Source: Actinomycetota bacterium (GTDB lineage Bacteria > Actinomycetota > AC-67). From it: 49,820 bases of DNA. The stretch's first letter is position 1. Every line of letters begins with the position of its first letter. The position numbers were made by a program, and so were the translations under genes. The notes below the pieces were generated by a model. That model worked only from the letters and a program-made list of their open reading frames with translations. It did not search any database and was not told the DNA's origin. The stretch lies in NCBI GenBank assembly GCA_040905475.1, contig JBBDRM010000032.1, forward strand, positions 1 through 49,820. The letters run 5' to 3'. Below, piece by piece: positions 18,057-28,465 of the stretch.

Positions 18057-18761
18057 ATGCGACGCGGGTATACGAGGAGAGGATTCTTGACGGCCGCCGC
18101 CAGGGCGGGCGCGGCGGGAGCCGCCGTTGCATCCATCCCCTTGAGTGCCGTCTCCCTGAAGGCGCAGCCCGACCAACCCGTCCTCGTCCCGGCCCAGCGG
18201 GCGACCCTCGACGCGGCTCTGGCTCGCATGATCCCGGCCGATGGTCCGGACGACTGGTCGGCGGCGGATCTGGGCGCGGGCGACTACATCGAGCGTCTTC
18301 TCTCGGGCGACGGCGACATCTACGCAGGCGGCCCGACGCGCGAGAGCTTCCCGGCGTTCCCGCCGCTGACGCGCGCGAAGGAGATGGGCTGGGCGGCCGA
18401 GGTCGACCGTTTGCGCGCCGTCTACGCCGAAGGTCTCGCGGAACTCGACCGTCGCGCCGGCGGCTCGTTCGCCGACGCTTCGGAACCGATCCAAGATCTC
18501 GTCCTGACGACGCTCGACCTCGAGGGGTCTGCGTTCTTCGCCGCCCTGTACGATCACACGATGGAAGCGGTTTACGGGCATCCCGTCTACGGTGGCAACG
18601 CGGGGTATCGCTCGTGGAAGGATCTCTGCTACCAGGGGGACGTCCACGGCGTGCGCTTCCCGTCGACCGGAAGCCCGGGAGCCTGGAACCTCTACGGCGG
18701 CTACGCCCCCGAGGAGATGGTCGCACCCGGCACGTGCCCGGGGCAGGGGCCGGTCGAGTGA
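18057..18761 (+). CDS. Gluconate 2-dehydrogenase subunit 3-like protein, Tat-exported
   Basis: 234-aa protein with a twin-arginine signal (TRRGFLTAAARAG, RR at residues 7-8) and the gluconate 2-dehydrogenase subunit 3 fold (ATLDAALARMIPADGPDDW, DYIERLLSG, then F.PS......SPGAWNLYGGY). In known complexes this small subunit escorts the FAD-containing GMC subunit across the membrane by Tat. The GMC subunit is two genes downstream. Its stop overlaps the GTG start of the next gene by 4 nt, so the three form an operon, divergent from DUF1800. Confidence 0.87.
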   Translation: MRRGYTRRGFLTAAARAGAAGAAVASIPLSAVSLKAQPDQPVLVPAQRATLDAALARMIPADGPDDWSAADLGAGDYIERLLSGDGDIYAGGPTRESFPAFPPLTRAKEMGWAAEVDRLRAVYAEGLAELDRRAGGSFADASEPIQDLVLTTLDLEGSAFFAALYDHTMEAVYGHPVYGGNAGYRSWKDLCYQGDVHGVRFPSTGSPGAWNLYGGYAPEEMVAPGTCPGQGPVE

Positions 18762-19600
18762 AACGCGCGTTGCTCGCGTGCGCGGCCTTGCTCCTCGCCG
18801 CTTCGGTCGCCTCCGCGCACGACTTCCCCGCTACGCCGTTCACGCAGAGTCCGATGGGGCCGCTGGTCGACGTCACCGATGTGTGGACCGACTACCAACC
18901 GGCGGAGGCGTTCTGCGTCAGGCCCGATGTGTTCCAGCTCACCGGCATCGGACCGACCGTCGACGGTGCCGACCCGGACTGCGCCTTCTCGGGCTTCGCA
19001 CCGGCAGACACGGGGCTCGTGAAGATCGAGATCGTCACGCCGCCGCTCTGCAACGGCTGTCGTCGGCTGTTCGTCGACTACGCCCAGATCCCTCCGAACG
19101 AGGCGTCGGTCCGGTACGCGCACGGCCATTCGTATTTCCATTACGGCTCGCTCAACCCCACGTACACCGTCGAGCCGATCGCGCACAGCCCGAACGTCAA
19201 GAACTTCACGAACGACAAGGCCTTCGTTCCGGACGGCTCGGCCCAGGAGCCGCTGGTGTGGGCGTTCGACTCGCACAACCGGACCTACACGGGGAACACC
19301 ACGCACACGGTCCACTCCGAGGTGCAGGGCCCGTACTACACCGGTCCCTGGTATGTGAACGCCGCAGGCGTGCGGATCACCGGCGCCTATCTCGACGTCA
19401 ACGTGTCGGGCGATCTCGGCGCGCTTCCCGGCGACCATCGGCTCAACGAGATCGCGTACTTCGCCGCCTTCCATTCCGGTGAGCCGACCTGCCCCGACGA
19501 GCTCCTCGGGGACGGCGCGTACGCCGACGGCGACGCGTTCTACGGCGGCTGCATCGACGGATTCGGCGCCGGTCGCGAAGTCATAGATCCGTTCGGCTAG
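18758..19600 (+). CDS. Secreted protein of unknown function in a dehydrogenase operon
   Basis: 280-aa protein with a clear signal peptide (residues 1-20, ending ASVASA). I do not recognise the mature domain. It is rich in His, Tyr and Asn, with a lone CNGC pair near residue 105 and Cys in VRPD, DPDC and PTC contexts. There is no CxxCH, so it is not a c-type cytochrome. It starts at GTG 18758 overlapping the subunit-3 stop, and ends 2 nt before the GMC gene, so it is probably a third component of that oxidoreductase, in the place where a cytochrome subunit would usually be encoded. Confidence 0.82.
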   Translation: MKRALLACAALLLAASVASAHDFPATPFTQSPMGPLVDVTDVWTDYQPAEAFCVRPDVFQLTGIGPTVDGADPDCAFSGFAPADTGLVKIEIVTPPLCNGCRRLFVDYAQIPPNEASVRYAHGHSYFHYGSLNPTYTVEPIAHSPNVKNFTNDKAFVPDGSAQEPLVWAFDSHNRTYTGNTTHTVHSEVQGPYYTGPWYVNAAGVRITGAYLDVNVSGDLGALPGDHRLNEIAYFAAFHSGEPTCPDELLGDGAYADGDAFYGGCIDGFGAGREVIDPFG

Positions 19601-19602
19601 GG

Positions 19603-21317
19603 ATGGGCAAGCAGACGTTCGACGTCTGCGTCGTCGGCTCCGGAGCGGGAGGCGGCGTCGCCGCCTACGTCCTCGCGAAGGCCGGCGCGCGCGTGCTCGT
19701 GCTCGAGAAGGGCCCGTGGCTCACCGAGAAGGACTTCGGCGACGATGAGCTGCGATTCGGCGAGCGGAACCTGATCGATCAGGATCCGTTGATCGAGCCT
19801 CGCACGTTCCGCGACCGGCCGGAGCAAGGTCCCCATCAGTTCGTCGGGAAGGTCCTTCCCGTGTCGCGTTGCGTCGGTGGCGGAAGCGTTCACTACGGCG
19901 CGGTGTGCTTCCGTTTCCGGCCGGAAGACTTCAACGCTCGCTCAACCTGGGGCGACCTGCCGGGCGCCGACATAGTGGACTGGCCACTTAGCTACGACGA
20001 ACTTGCGCCCGCCTACCGCGAGGTCGAGCGCCTCATCGGCGTTGCTGGTGGGCGCATGAAGGACGAGCCGCTGCCGGCCACGCCGGTGCCCGGAGCGGAA
20101 TGGCGGACCGATCCGTACCCCATGCCGGGCCATCCGCCGAACTACGGCGCCAAGCTCTTCGAGGATGCGTCTCGGGCGCTCGGGTTCCATCCCTTCCCGA
20201 CGCCGGTCGCGATCAACAACGGCCCGTACGACGGGCGGCCGGGCTGCTCCTATTGCGGGTTCTGCTCGTCGCACGGGTGTCCCATCAACGCGAAGGGGGA
20301 CACCCGCGTCACCGCGCTGGCGAAAGCGGTGGCGACCGGACGCTGTGAGATCCGGCCCGACTCGTACGCGTTCCGGATCGAGCTGTCCGGCGGAAGCGTG
20401 AAGCGCGTCCTGTACGTGGACGGCGAGGGCGTCACTCGCTCGGCCGAGGCGAAGGCGTTCGTGCTCGCGTGCTCGACGGTCGACACGCCGCGCCTCGTCT
20501 TGCTGTCGGAGCTGCCGCGCGACCTCGTCAACCACGACGTCGTCGGCCGCTATCTGCAGATCCATCATTTCCCCGGCGGCGTCGGATTCTTCGACGAGCG
20601 GATCGATTACTACCGCGGGTTCTGGAGCATGCGCTGCATCGACGACTTCTACCTCGGGCCGCCGGGCGGACCTCCGGTGTTCGGCTTCGGGAACCTCCAG
20701 ACGATCGGCCCGTCGAGCGGCTACCCGGTCCTCGCCGGCGGCCTCATCTCGACCGCGAAGACGGCCGGGTGGGGGCGCGGTCACAAGGCGTTCATGCGGA
20801 GCGTCTTCGGACGCTTCCAATTCCTCGGGATGATCGGTCAGGATCCGCCGGTGCGATCCAACGTTGTCGATCTCGATCCGATCGTAAAGGACGTGTACGG
20901 ATTCCCGGTCGCGAGAGTCACCTACCTCCATCACCCGAACGACCTCGTCGTACAGGCGGCGATGGTGCCGTGGCTCGAGGCGATCTTCGCGGCGATGGGG
21001 GCCGTCTCGTCCCAGGTCGTGCTTCCTTTCGCGATCCCGACCGGTATCCCGCAGCTCGGCAAGACCGATTCGCACCGGCGCGGGATCGGCCGCCGGTTCC
21101 CCAACCCGATCGGCGGGGCCGTCAACCATCAGCTCGGGACAATGCGGATGGGGACGGATCCGGACGCCAGCGTGGTGGACGCGAACGGCCGGTTCCACGG
21201 GATCCCGAACCTGTACGTCGCCGATGGCTCGATCTTCCCGACGTCGGGCGGCTACAACCCGACGCTGACGATCCAGGCTCTCGCCTGGCGCATCGCCGAG
21301 GGGATCGCCGCCGCCGT

Positions 21318-21321
<4 letters not shown>
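19603..21321 (+). CDS. GMC family FAD-dependent oxidoreductase (gluconate dehydrogenase-like large subunit)
   Basis: 572-aa GMC flavoprotein. FAD-binding GSGAGG at residues 12-17, a VGGGSVHYG covalent/FAD loop, and a C-terminal [10 protein letters not shown] then GLYVADGS-type segment ([19 protein letters not shown]) are as in the gluconate/sorbitol dehydrogenase branch. A four-cysteine cluster (C215, C218, C221, C226: [12 protein letters not shown]) suggests an iron-sulfur cluster as in the membrane-linked members. It has no signal peptide of its own, which fits co-export with the Tat-tagged subunit-3 protein encoded upstream. The substrate alcohol or sugar is not known. Confidence 0.9.
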
Positions 21322-23351
<2,030 letters not shown>

Positions 23352-23414
23352 CGGCGTCAAGTTTCGCCGAACCGGGGGACCCCGCGCCACGAACGCCGGG
23401 TGAAGGAGGTCTGC

Positions 23415-23774
23415 ATGAAGAGCAAGCGCATGAGGCTCGCACTGGTCGCCGTGATCGCGCTCGTCGCCGTCTTAGGCGCGTGCGGAGGATCGGACCAGCC
23501 GAGTGGAACCACTTCCAACGCGGTTTCGATCAAGGGCTTCCTGTTCAAGCCCGAGACGCTCGCCGTCACGGCCGGGACGACCGTCACCTGGACCAACTCG
23601 GACGACATCGAGCACACGGTGACGTCCGGCACCCCCGAGGCGCCGAGCGGCGAGTTCGACTCAGGGAACAAGACGAAGGGACAGACGTTCTCGCACACCT
23701 TCGCGACCGCGGGCACGTTCACCTACTTCTGCAACAACCACAAGAGCATGCGCGGGGAGGTGACCGTCACCTAG
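23415..23774 (+). CDS. Cupredoxin (plastocyanin-like) lipoprotein
   Basis: 119-aa blue-copper protein, probably an electron carrier on the outer face of the membrane. Lipobox LGAC with Cys23, then a plastocyanin-type fold with the type 1 copper ligands His67, Cys106, His109 and Met112 (FCNNHKSM). AAGGAGG lies 5 nt before the ATG. It is divergent from the YyaL gene and first in a run of three lipoprotein genes, so it may work with the two helical lipoproteins that follow. Confidence 0.9.
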   Translation: MKSKRMRLALVAVIALVAVLGACGGSDQPSGTTSNAVSIKGFLFKPETLAVTAGTTVTWTNSDDIEHTVTSGTPEAPSGEFDSGNKTKGQTFSHTFATAGTFTYFCNNHKSMRGEVTVT

Positions 23775-23834
23775 CAACACGAGCCTGCAGGTCTTGATCG
23801 TGAAGGAACGCGCTCGAAGAGGAGGTTCGCTCAG

Positions 23835-24491
23835 ATGAAGAAGAAGCTACTGATCGGGATCGCGCTCGCCGCCACGCTCGTCCTCGTAGGGGCGGCCTGC
23901 GGAGATAAGGCCGATACGGCCTCAACGCCGGCCGCGAAAGGGAACGCATCGGTAACCGGAACCGCGTCGACACTCCTCGTCACTCTCGATGCAGGTTTGA
24001 AGGAGCACGTGTACCTGGCAGCGATGGCGACCGAGAATGCGTTGGGCGGCCGCAAGGCTGGGTTCGAGGCTGCTGCGGCGGCGTTGGATGAGAACTCGGT
24101 TGCGCTGTCGAAGGCGATCGGTTCGGTGTTCGGCGCGGATGCGGAGAAGGCGTTCCTACCGCTGTGGCGTTCGCACATCGGCTTCGTGGTCGACTACACG
24201 TCGAATTTCGCCGACAAGGCCAAGCAGGACAAGGCCGTATCGGATCTGTTGGGCTACGCGCAGACCTTCGGCGCCTTCCTGAACGGCGCGATCCCCGCGC
24301 TGCCGAAAGATGCGGCTGCGGACTTGGTGAAGATGCACATCTTGACGCTGAAGGATGTCATCGACGCGCAGCAGGCGAAGGACTTCGTGAAGGCGGATTC
24401 GATGCTTCGTGAGGCGGCTCACCATATGGGGATGATCTCCTCGGGGCTGGCCGACGCGATCGTCAAACAATTCCCCGCAAAGTTCGCCTGA
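23835..24491 (+). CDS. Helical lipoprotein with HVYL...TEN motif (single repeat)
   Basis: 218-aa predicted lipoprotein: hydrophobic signal and lipobox GAAC with Cys22. The mature part looks all-helical, with a signature EHVYL at residues 57-61 and TEN at 66-68, then GFEAAAAALDENS, GSVFGADAEKAFLPLWRSHIGFVVDYT, and late in the domain LKDVIDAQQAKDF. The same units appear in the next gene, twice. I cannot name the family with confidence. The conserved His and acidic residues on the first helix and the WRSHI motif could bind a metal or haem; this is inference. GAGGAGG precedes the ATG. Confidence 0.8.
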   Translation: MKKKLLIGIALAATLVLVGAACGDKADTASTPAAKGNASVTGTASTLLVTLDAGLKEHVYLAAMATENALGGRKAGFEAAAAALDENSVALSKAIGSVFGADAEKAFLPLWRSHIGFVVDYTSNFADKAKQDKAVSDLLGYAQTFGAFLNGAIPALPKDAAADLVKMHILTLKDVIDAQQAKDFVKADSMLREAAHHMGMISSGLADAIVKQFPAKFA

Positions 24492-24503
24492 CCTGATCCT
24501 CAT

Positions 24504-24542
24504 GACCCGGGGTCACGCGCGTATGCGGCGGGGCCCCGGGTC
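24504..24542 (+). terminator. Inverted repeat after the helical lipoprotein gene
   Basis: GACCCGGGG at 24504-24512 pairs perfectly with CCCCGGGTC at 24534-24542. It starts 12 bp after the stop codon, has a 21-nt loop and no T-run. Plausible terminator between the two related lipoprotein genes. Confidence 0.5.
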
Positions 24543-24590
24543 GTCGTCCGGGGTCCAGAAGCGGGACGGACCCTGCGCTACGATCGAAGG

Positions 24591-25808
24591 GTGAAGAGTC
24601 CCGGCATCCGGATCGGAACGACGCTGCTCGCGTTCGCCTTGGCGTTCACCGCGTGCGGGCCGGCGTCGAAGACCGACCCGAAAAAGCTTCCCGAGCTGCC
24701 TACGACCCAGGCGGCGACCCTCGGCGCTTCGATGGAACTTCTCTTCCGAGAGCATGTCTACTTGCTCGGCATCTCGACCGAGAATGCGGTCACCGGTCAA
24801 ACGAAGGGTTTCGAGGCAGCGGTTGAAGCGCTCGAGCAGAACACGCTCGTGTTGGCCGATGAGTTCGAGAAGGCGTACGGCGATCGCGGGCAGAAAGGTT
24901 TCCTGACCGCCTGGCGCCCGTACATCGACCTGATCGGCCAGTACGCGAGCGGCAAGGCACGCAAGCTGGCGCTGCCGCTCGCCGACCGCACGTTCGCTCA
25001 GGCCGTCGGGAGGATCGCGTCCTTCGCAGGTGGCCTGACGCCGTTGATCAACCCGCGGGTGATGGGCGTGGACATGCGCGACGTCATGGGCGCCATCCGT
25101 GCCGCGGTGGACGCGCAGGTCGCGAAGGACTTCAAGAAGGCCGACGCTTCGCTGCGAACCGCAGCGAAGCTCGCGTCCGAAGTAGGAGCGGTCTTCGCGC
25201 GCGCGTTCGCCGACGACCTGCCCGCGATCTACCCCGGAGACCCGTCCAGTCCTGCGGCCGGTTTTCGTAGAACATTGGCGGCGCACCTGACCGACCACGT
25301 CTATCTCCTGGCGATGACCACCGAGAACATCCTCACGAAACAGTCCGGCCCGCGTGACGGCGCCAAAGCTGCGCTCGACGCGGTCTCAGCCGATCTCGGG
25401 AAGCAGATAGGCGCCTCGTACGGACCCGAGGCGGAGAAGGCGTTCGTGCCGGTGTGGAAGAGGCAGATCGATCTCCTCATCTCCTATGCCGGCACGGCGA
25501 CCGACAAGACGAAGCACGAGAAGGCGCGACAGGACCTCGAGCAGTTCGCGACCGACGCGGGGGCGTTCTTGGAGGGGCTGAACAAGGAGCTGGACAAATC
25601 GTCGATGGAGCAGATCATCGGCGGCCACGGCGACGCGATGACCCAGACGATCGACGCGCAGGTCGCCGGCGACTTCAAGAAGGCGGATCTGCGGCTCCGC
25701 GCTGCCATCCTGCAGATCGAGGCGCTGGGTCTCGCCCTCGCCAACGCCACGGTCCGGCGGTTCCCGGTCCGGTTCCAGCCGACCCCAACCGGCCTCGGCA
25801 CCCCCTAG
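24591..25808 (+). CDS. Helical lipoprotein with two HVYL...TEN repeats
   Basis: 405-aa lipoprotein (lipobox FTAC, Cys22; GTG start) made of two tandem copies of the domain found once in the preceding gene. Copy 1 has EHVYL at residues 54-58 and TEN at 63-65; copy 2 has DHVYL at 235-239 and TEN soon after, a spacing of about 181 residues. Each copy also carries G.EAA, A.GP/GD.....F...W...IDL, and a late D.QVA.DFKKAD.....A motif. The duplication implies the domain works as a unit. The stop TAG coincides with the left boundary of IS110 copy 1 but is also formed by the inferred uninterrupted target, so the insertion did not truncate the protein. Confidence 0.8.
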   Translation: MKSPGIRIGTTLLAFALAFTACGPASKTDPKKLPELPTTQAATLGASMELLFREHVYLLGISTENAVTGQTKGFEAAVEALEQNTLVLADEFEKAYGDRGQKGFLTAWRPYIDLIGQYASGKARKLALPLADRTFAQAVGRIASFAGGLTPLINPRVMGVDMRDVMGAIRAAVDAQVAKDFKKADASLRTAAKLASEVGAVFARAFADDLPAIYPGDPSSPAAGFRRTLAAHLTDHVYLLAMTTENILTKQSGPRDGAKAALDAVSADLGKQIGASYGPEAEKAFVPVWKRQIDLLISYAGTATDKTKHEKARQDLEQFATDAGAFLEGLNKELDKSSMEQIIGGHGDAMTQTIDAQVAGDFKKADLRLRAAILQIEALGLALANATVRRFPVRFQPTPTGLGTP

Positions 25809-25829
25809 ACATCCCACGTCTGGAAGCTG

Positions 25830-27043
25830 TCAAGCGGCGACCTCCTGCGAGGTGGGCCAAGCGAAGTCTTCGCGGTAGAGCTCTTGCTTGAGTAAACACG
25901 CGTCGAGGATGCCGACGAGCCGGTTCGCGAGCTGGCGGAGCGATTTGTGGTGTGTCTTTCCGCGGGCTCGGAGGGTGTCGTAGTAGCGGCGGGCTCCGGG
26001 TGAGCGTGTCAGCGACGCGAACGCCCACAAGTGACAGGCGTCGGCGAGATGGGTGTTGCGGGCGAACCGAGCCAGCACCACTCTTTTTGTTCCGGAGGCT
26101 TTGGTGATGGGCGCGGTTCCTGCGTAGGCCTTGCGTGCTCTAGCATCGGTGTAGCGGGTCCGGTCGTCGCCGAACTCGCCAAGCGCCCGGGCGCCGAGGA
26201 CATCGCCGAGTCCTGGGAGACTGAGGTAGATCTCGGCGTCCGGGTGGCTCCTAAAAGAGGCTTGCAGCTGCCCTTCGATCACGGCGACCTGCTCGACGAT
26301 CTCGCGCAGCACCGCGACGTTCGACCGCACCGCCGCAGCGTAGGCGTCTGCCAGCACCGCCGGCGCCTGGAGCTGCTCCGAGCGCAACGCCTCGGCGATC
26401 TCCGCCGCACGCTTGGCGACGTTGCGCTGACGTCCGCCCCGACGAAGCGCCGCGGCGATCTGCTTTTCCGACAGACGCCGTCCCAGCCTCGGCGAGGGCG
26501 CGCGCTCGAGCACGGCGAGTGCGTCGCGGTCGGCGAGATCCGAACCGAACGCATCCAGCGCCGCTGGATAGAACTCGCGCAGCTGGTTGCGCAGGCGGTT
26601 GGCTTGGCGCGTCCGGGAGGAGATCAGGTCCTTATGCGCCCTGGCCAGGACTTTGATCGCCTCGGAGAGATCGGAGTCGCCGGCGACGCGGCGATGGTGT
26701 GCCGGTCGGTGCGCACGATGTCGGCCAGCAGCTTCGCGTCGCCAGGATCGGACTTCGCGCCCGAGGTGGAATGCCGATCCCGGTAACGGTCGACCGACAG
26801 CGGATTGATCGCGTAGACGTCGTAGCCCGCCGCGACCAACGCACCCACAAGCAGACCACGATCGAGCTCGATGCCGATCGCGAGCTCTTCGTCATCACCG
26901 ACGTGGTCGGCGACGATGACATGCAGCCTCGCGACGCCCTCGATGCCGTCGGGGATCCGATCCTTGGCCAGCACGCGACCCGGCTCGTCCACCAGACACA
27001 GGTCGTGGTGTGCCTCGGCCCAGTCGATGCCAAGGAACTTCAC
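25830..27043 (-). pseudogene. IS110-family transposase, split by a -1 frameshift (copy 1)
   Basis: The N-terminal part (27043 to 26624 frame, starting MKFLGIDWAEAHHD) has the RuvC-like DEDD residues: D in GIDW, E in GIELDR, and DPGDA. The C-terminal part (25830 to about 26687, another frame) has the Tnp20 domain LPGLGDVLGARALGEFGD and the serine motif KASGTKR. Reading changes frame at about 26687: after ATC GCC GCG, one step back gives GTC GCC GGC GAC, which continues an ordinary IS110 sequence (VAGDSDLSEAIKVLARAHKD). No canonical slippery heptamer is visible, so I read this as a one-base loss, not programmed frameshifting. The identical lesion is in copy 2. Confidence 0.85.
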
Positions 27044-27267
27044 GGTGCTCTCCCTTCCGGGGAAGGACCGGACGGTTGAGCCAGAGGAGACCAGCAGCGA
27101 CCTAATGGATCAGTGCTCGAGGCACGACACCCCACCAGCCGTCCATCTCCCCAGCGACCGGCAGGAGCGCTGTCTAGGCGTAGGACTCGCGGTCCGGTTC
27201 CTCTCAGTGCTCTCCTGCCGGCGGCTCGGGAACAGTCTCCTACAGGAACCGCTGCGGTCCCATTAGT
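27044..27267 (-). ncRNA. Predicted bridge RNA region of IS110 copy 1
   Basis: The 224-bp 5' non-coding end of an IS110-group element is where the bridge RNA that pairs with donor and target DNA is known to be encoded. The sequence is strongly foldable: CCGGCAGGAG (27158-27167) pairs with CTCCTGCCGG (27212-27221) around a 44-nt loop that holds a smaller GGAC/GTCC hairpin, and CCTTCC/GGAAGG pair near 27053-27066. The exact ends of the RNA are not known. Confidence 0.55.
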
Positions 27268-27418
27268 TTAGGGCGTTTCTAGGGGCTTGGGAAGGACGAA
27301 GCTCCAGGAGCAGCGGACATACAGAGCGCACCATGCGAGTCCCCTTTACGCTCTCGGCCGTGCGTGAGAAGCTGCTAATAATGACGTCGCTACATCGTGC
27401 TCAGTCGTATGCTTCTTC

Positions 27419-27727
27419 TTGCTTGGCGCTCTCTTTGGGTTAGCAATTCTGAAAGCGCAGCCACCCGATCTGATTACAGATCTCTTGCTCGTCGCAGTGG
27501 TAGGTGGCTCTGTTCTCGTCGCTTCGTACTCGGCCCTGAGGCGGCGGAGTCTTCTGTGGATCGCCCTTGCGTGCTCGATGTTAGCCTTTGTCGCTGGTGC
27601 GATTATTTGGTACGCCAGCGCCAGCTTCGACTTTGTCCTGAAGGGCCCGGACCCGCTGTCGTACGCCTACGTCGCAGCCGGTCTTTTCATGGCAACGGGG
27701 ATCTTAAGCCTGATTTACGATCGTTAG
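27419..27727 (+). CDS. Small four-helix membrane protein, hypothetical
   Basis: 102-aa frame from TTG 27419 with about four hydrophobic helices (LLGALFGLAIL, LLLVAVVGGSVLVA, LLWIALACSMLAFVAGAIIW, VAAGLFMATGILSLIY), so very likely an integral membrane protein if expressed. Not recognised. The start is doubtful: the frame is open back to 27368 with no ATG or GTG, and a GTG at 27397 in another frame encodes a matching hydrophobic N-terminus (LSRMLLL), which could mean a frameshift near 27415. Confidence 0.4.
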   Translation: MLGALFGLAILKAQPPDLITDLLLVAVVGGSVLVASYSALRRRSLLWIALACSMLAFVAGAIIWYASASFDFVLKGPDPLSYAYVAAGLFMATGILSLIYDR

Positions 27728-27730
27728 AAA

Positions 27731-28088
27731 TCATTCACCACAGCCTCCCGAACTTAAGCATGTTCACAAGAAACACCACGGTGACCTCGCGGCGAAGACG
27801 GCTGTACTTCGCGGGCCAACCAGCGCATGCCCCAGGATGAAGGGCACTACCAGAGCCAAGCACACGAGAAGAGAGATTCGTCGTGAGCCACGTTGGGATT
27901 GCTGCCCGACTAGTCTTCGGCGCATTCCGCATCCCCGAATCCATTAAGCCAGTAATGGCTTAGTTAACAGAACATGTCGGACACACTAGGAAGTGTGCAA
28001 GGGAAACTTCTCGCCGTGACTCTGGTGGCGACTCGGAACACTACATACTGTGTAGACCAGCATCTAGGGTGGCCCTCAGCATCCACGC
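27731..28088. other. 358-bp stretch with no convincing gene
   Basis: Only short frames without ribosome sites or recognisable domains. It contains a 6-bp hairpin (CACACT...AGTGTG, 27982-27997) and the 15-bp dyad described separately; it is probably the promoter region of the XRE gene plus decayed sequence. Confidence 0.5.
28041..28055 (+). promoter_or_regulatory. Candidate XRE operator (15-bp dyad)
   Basis: CTACA (28041-28045) and TGTAG (28051-28055) are inverted around TACTG, 33 bp upstream of the XRE ATG. The position suits autoregulation by the XRE protein. Short and unconfirmed. Confidence 0.35.
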
Positions 28089-28313
28089 ATGCGACGAGCC
28101 ACACTCCTTCGGCAGTTTGGCGTTCGCGTTCGAACTCTGAGAGAAGCCCGCGACCTCTCGCAGGAGCGGTTAGGGGAGCTCGCAGGACTCCATCGCAACT
28201 ACATCGGCGCGGTGGAGCGGGGGGAATACAACCCGACGCTCGTCAGTCAAGCCAAGATCGCCAAGGCTCTCGGTGTTTCTCTCTCTGAGTTACTCAAAGG
28301 GATCAAGGGGTAA
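28089..28313 (+). CDS. Small XRE-family helix-turn-helix regulator (C-protein-like)
   Basis: 74-aa single-domain regulator. The helix-turn-helix LSQERLGELAGLHRNYIGAVERG, then NPTLVSQAKIAKALGVSLSELLK, is the pattern of short Cro/CI-type proteins and of the C proteins that time expression of restriction-modification systems. It starts a compact run of small genes (next start 2 nt after its stop). Whether it controls the hsd operon 9 kb away or only its own cluster cannot be told; the palindrome in the hsd promoter does not look like the dyad in front of this gene. Confidence 0.85.
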   Translation: MRRATLLRQFGVRVRTLREARDLSQERLGELAGLHRNYIGAVERGEYNPTLVSQAKIAKALGVSLSELLKGIKG

Positions 28314-28315
28314 GG

Positions 28316-28423
28316 GTGGTGGCCGATATGGACGAGCTCACAAGAATCGGAGGCCCACCGAAGCCTGCGGTTCTTTCTGATTGCTTGACCGAGGAAGTGT
28401 CGCAGTGCGAATATCGGATCTGA
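28316..28423 (+). CDS. Tiny ORF (35 aa), function unknown
   Basis: Starts GTG GTG GCC GAT ATG (28316, 28319 or 28328), 2 nt after the XRE stop, with AAGGGG just upstream inside the XRE end. The product contains two Cys (SDCL and SQCE) and a GGPPKP stretch. No family recognised. It could be a real small peptide or a leader for the genes that follow. Confidence 0.4.
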   Translation: MVADMDELTRIGGPPKPAVLSDCLTEEVSQCEYRI

Positions 28424-28465
28424 ATCGTCGATCGCTTGCGCTCCTTCCAGAGAAAGGGGATCACA

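Larger units (their letters stand above)
25804..27267 (-). mobile_element. IS110-family insertion sequence, copy 1
   Basis: A 1,464-bp segment that recurs at 40513-41976 with no difference that I can see; the flanks differ immediately outside. It encodes an IS110 transposase (DEDD plus Tnp20 domains) on the minus strand. Long terminal inverted repeats are absent, as expected for this family. The transposase begins 224 bp from one end and stops 26 bp from the other, the layout of the IS110 group with its bridge RNA upstream of the gene. On the minus strand the element reads ACTAATGGG... to ...GATGTCTAGG, with CT at both ends as a possible core. Confidence 0.93.

Noticed and set aside
18758-19600. 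CNGC in the secreted protein as a cytochrome c haem site
   Set aside because: The following residue is Arg, not the His required by CxxCH.
26031-26786. 251-aa plus-strand frame in the IS110 element, repeated at 40740-41495
   Set aside because: Antisense of the transposase; conserved only because the IS is duplicated.
27397-27840. 147-aa frame starting LSRMLLLAWRS
   Set aside because: After a few residues it becomes Ser/Arg-rich with no pattern; the hydrophobic frame beside it is more protein-like. The short N-terminus might belong to that frame if a base is missing.
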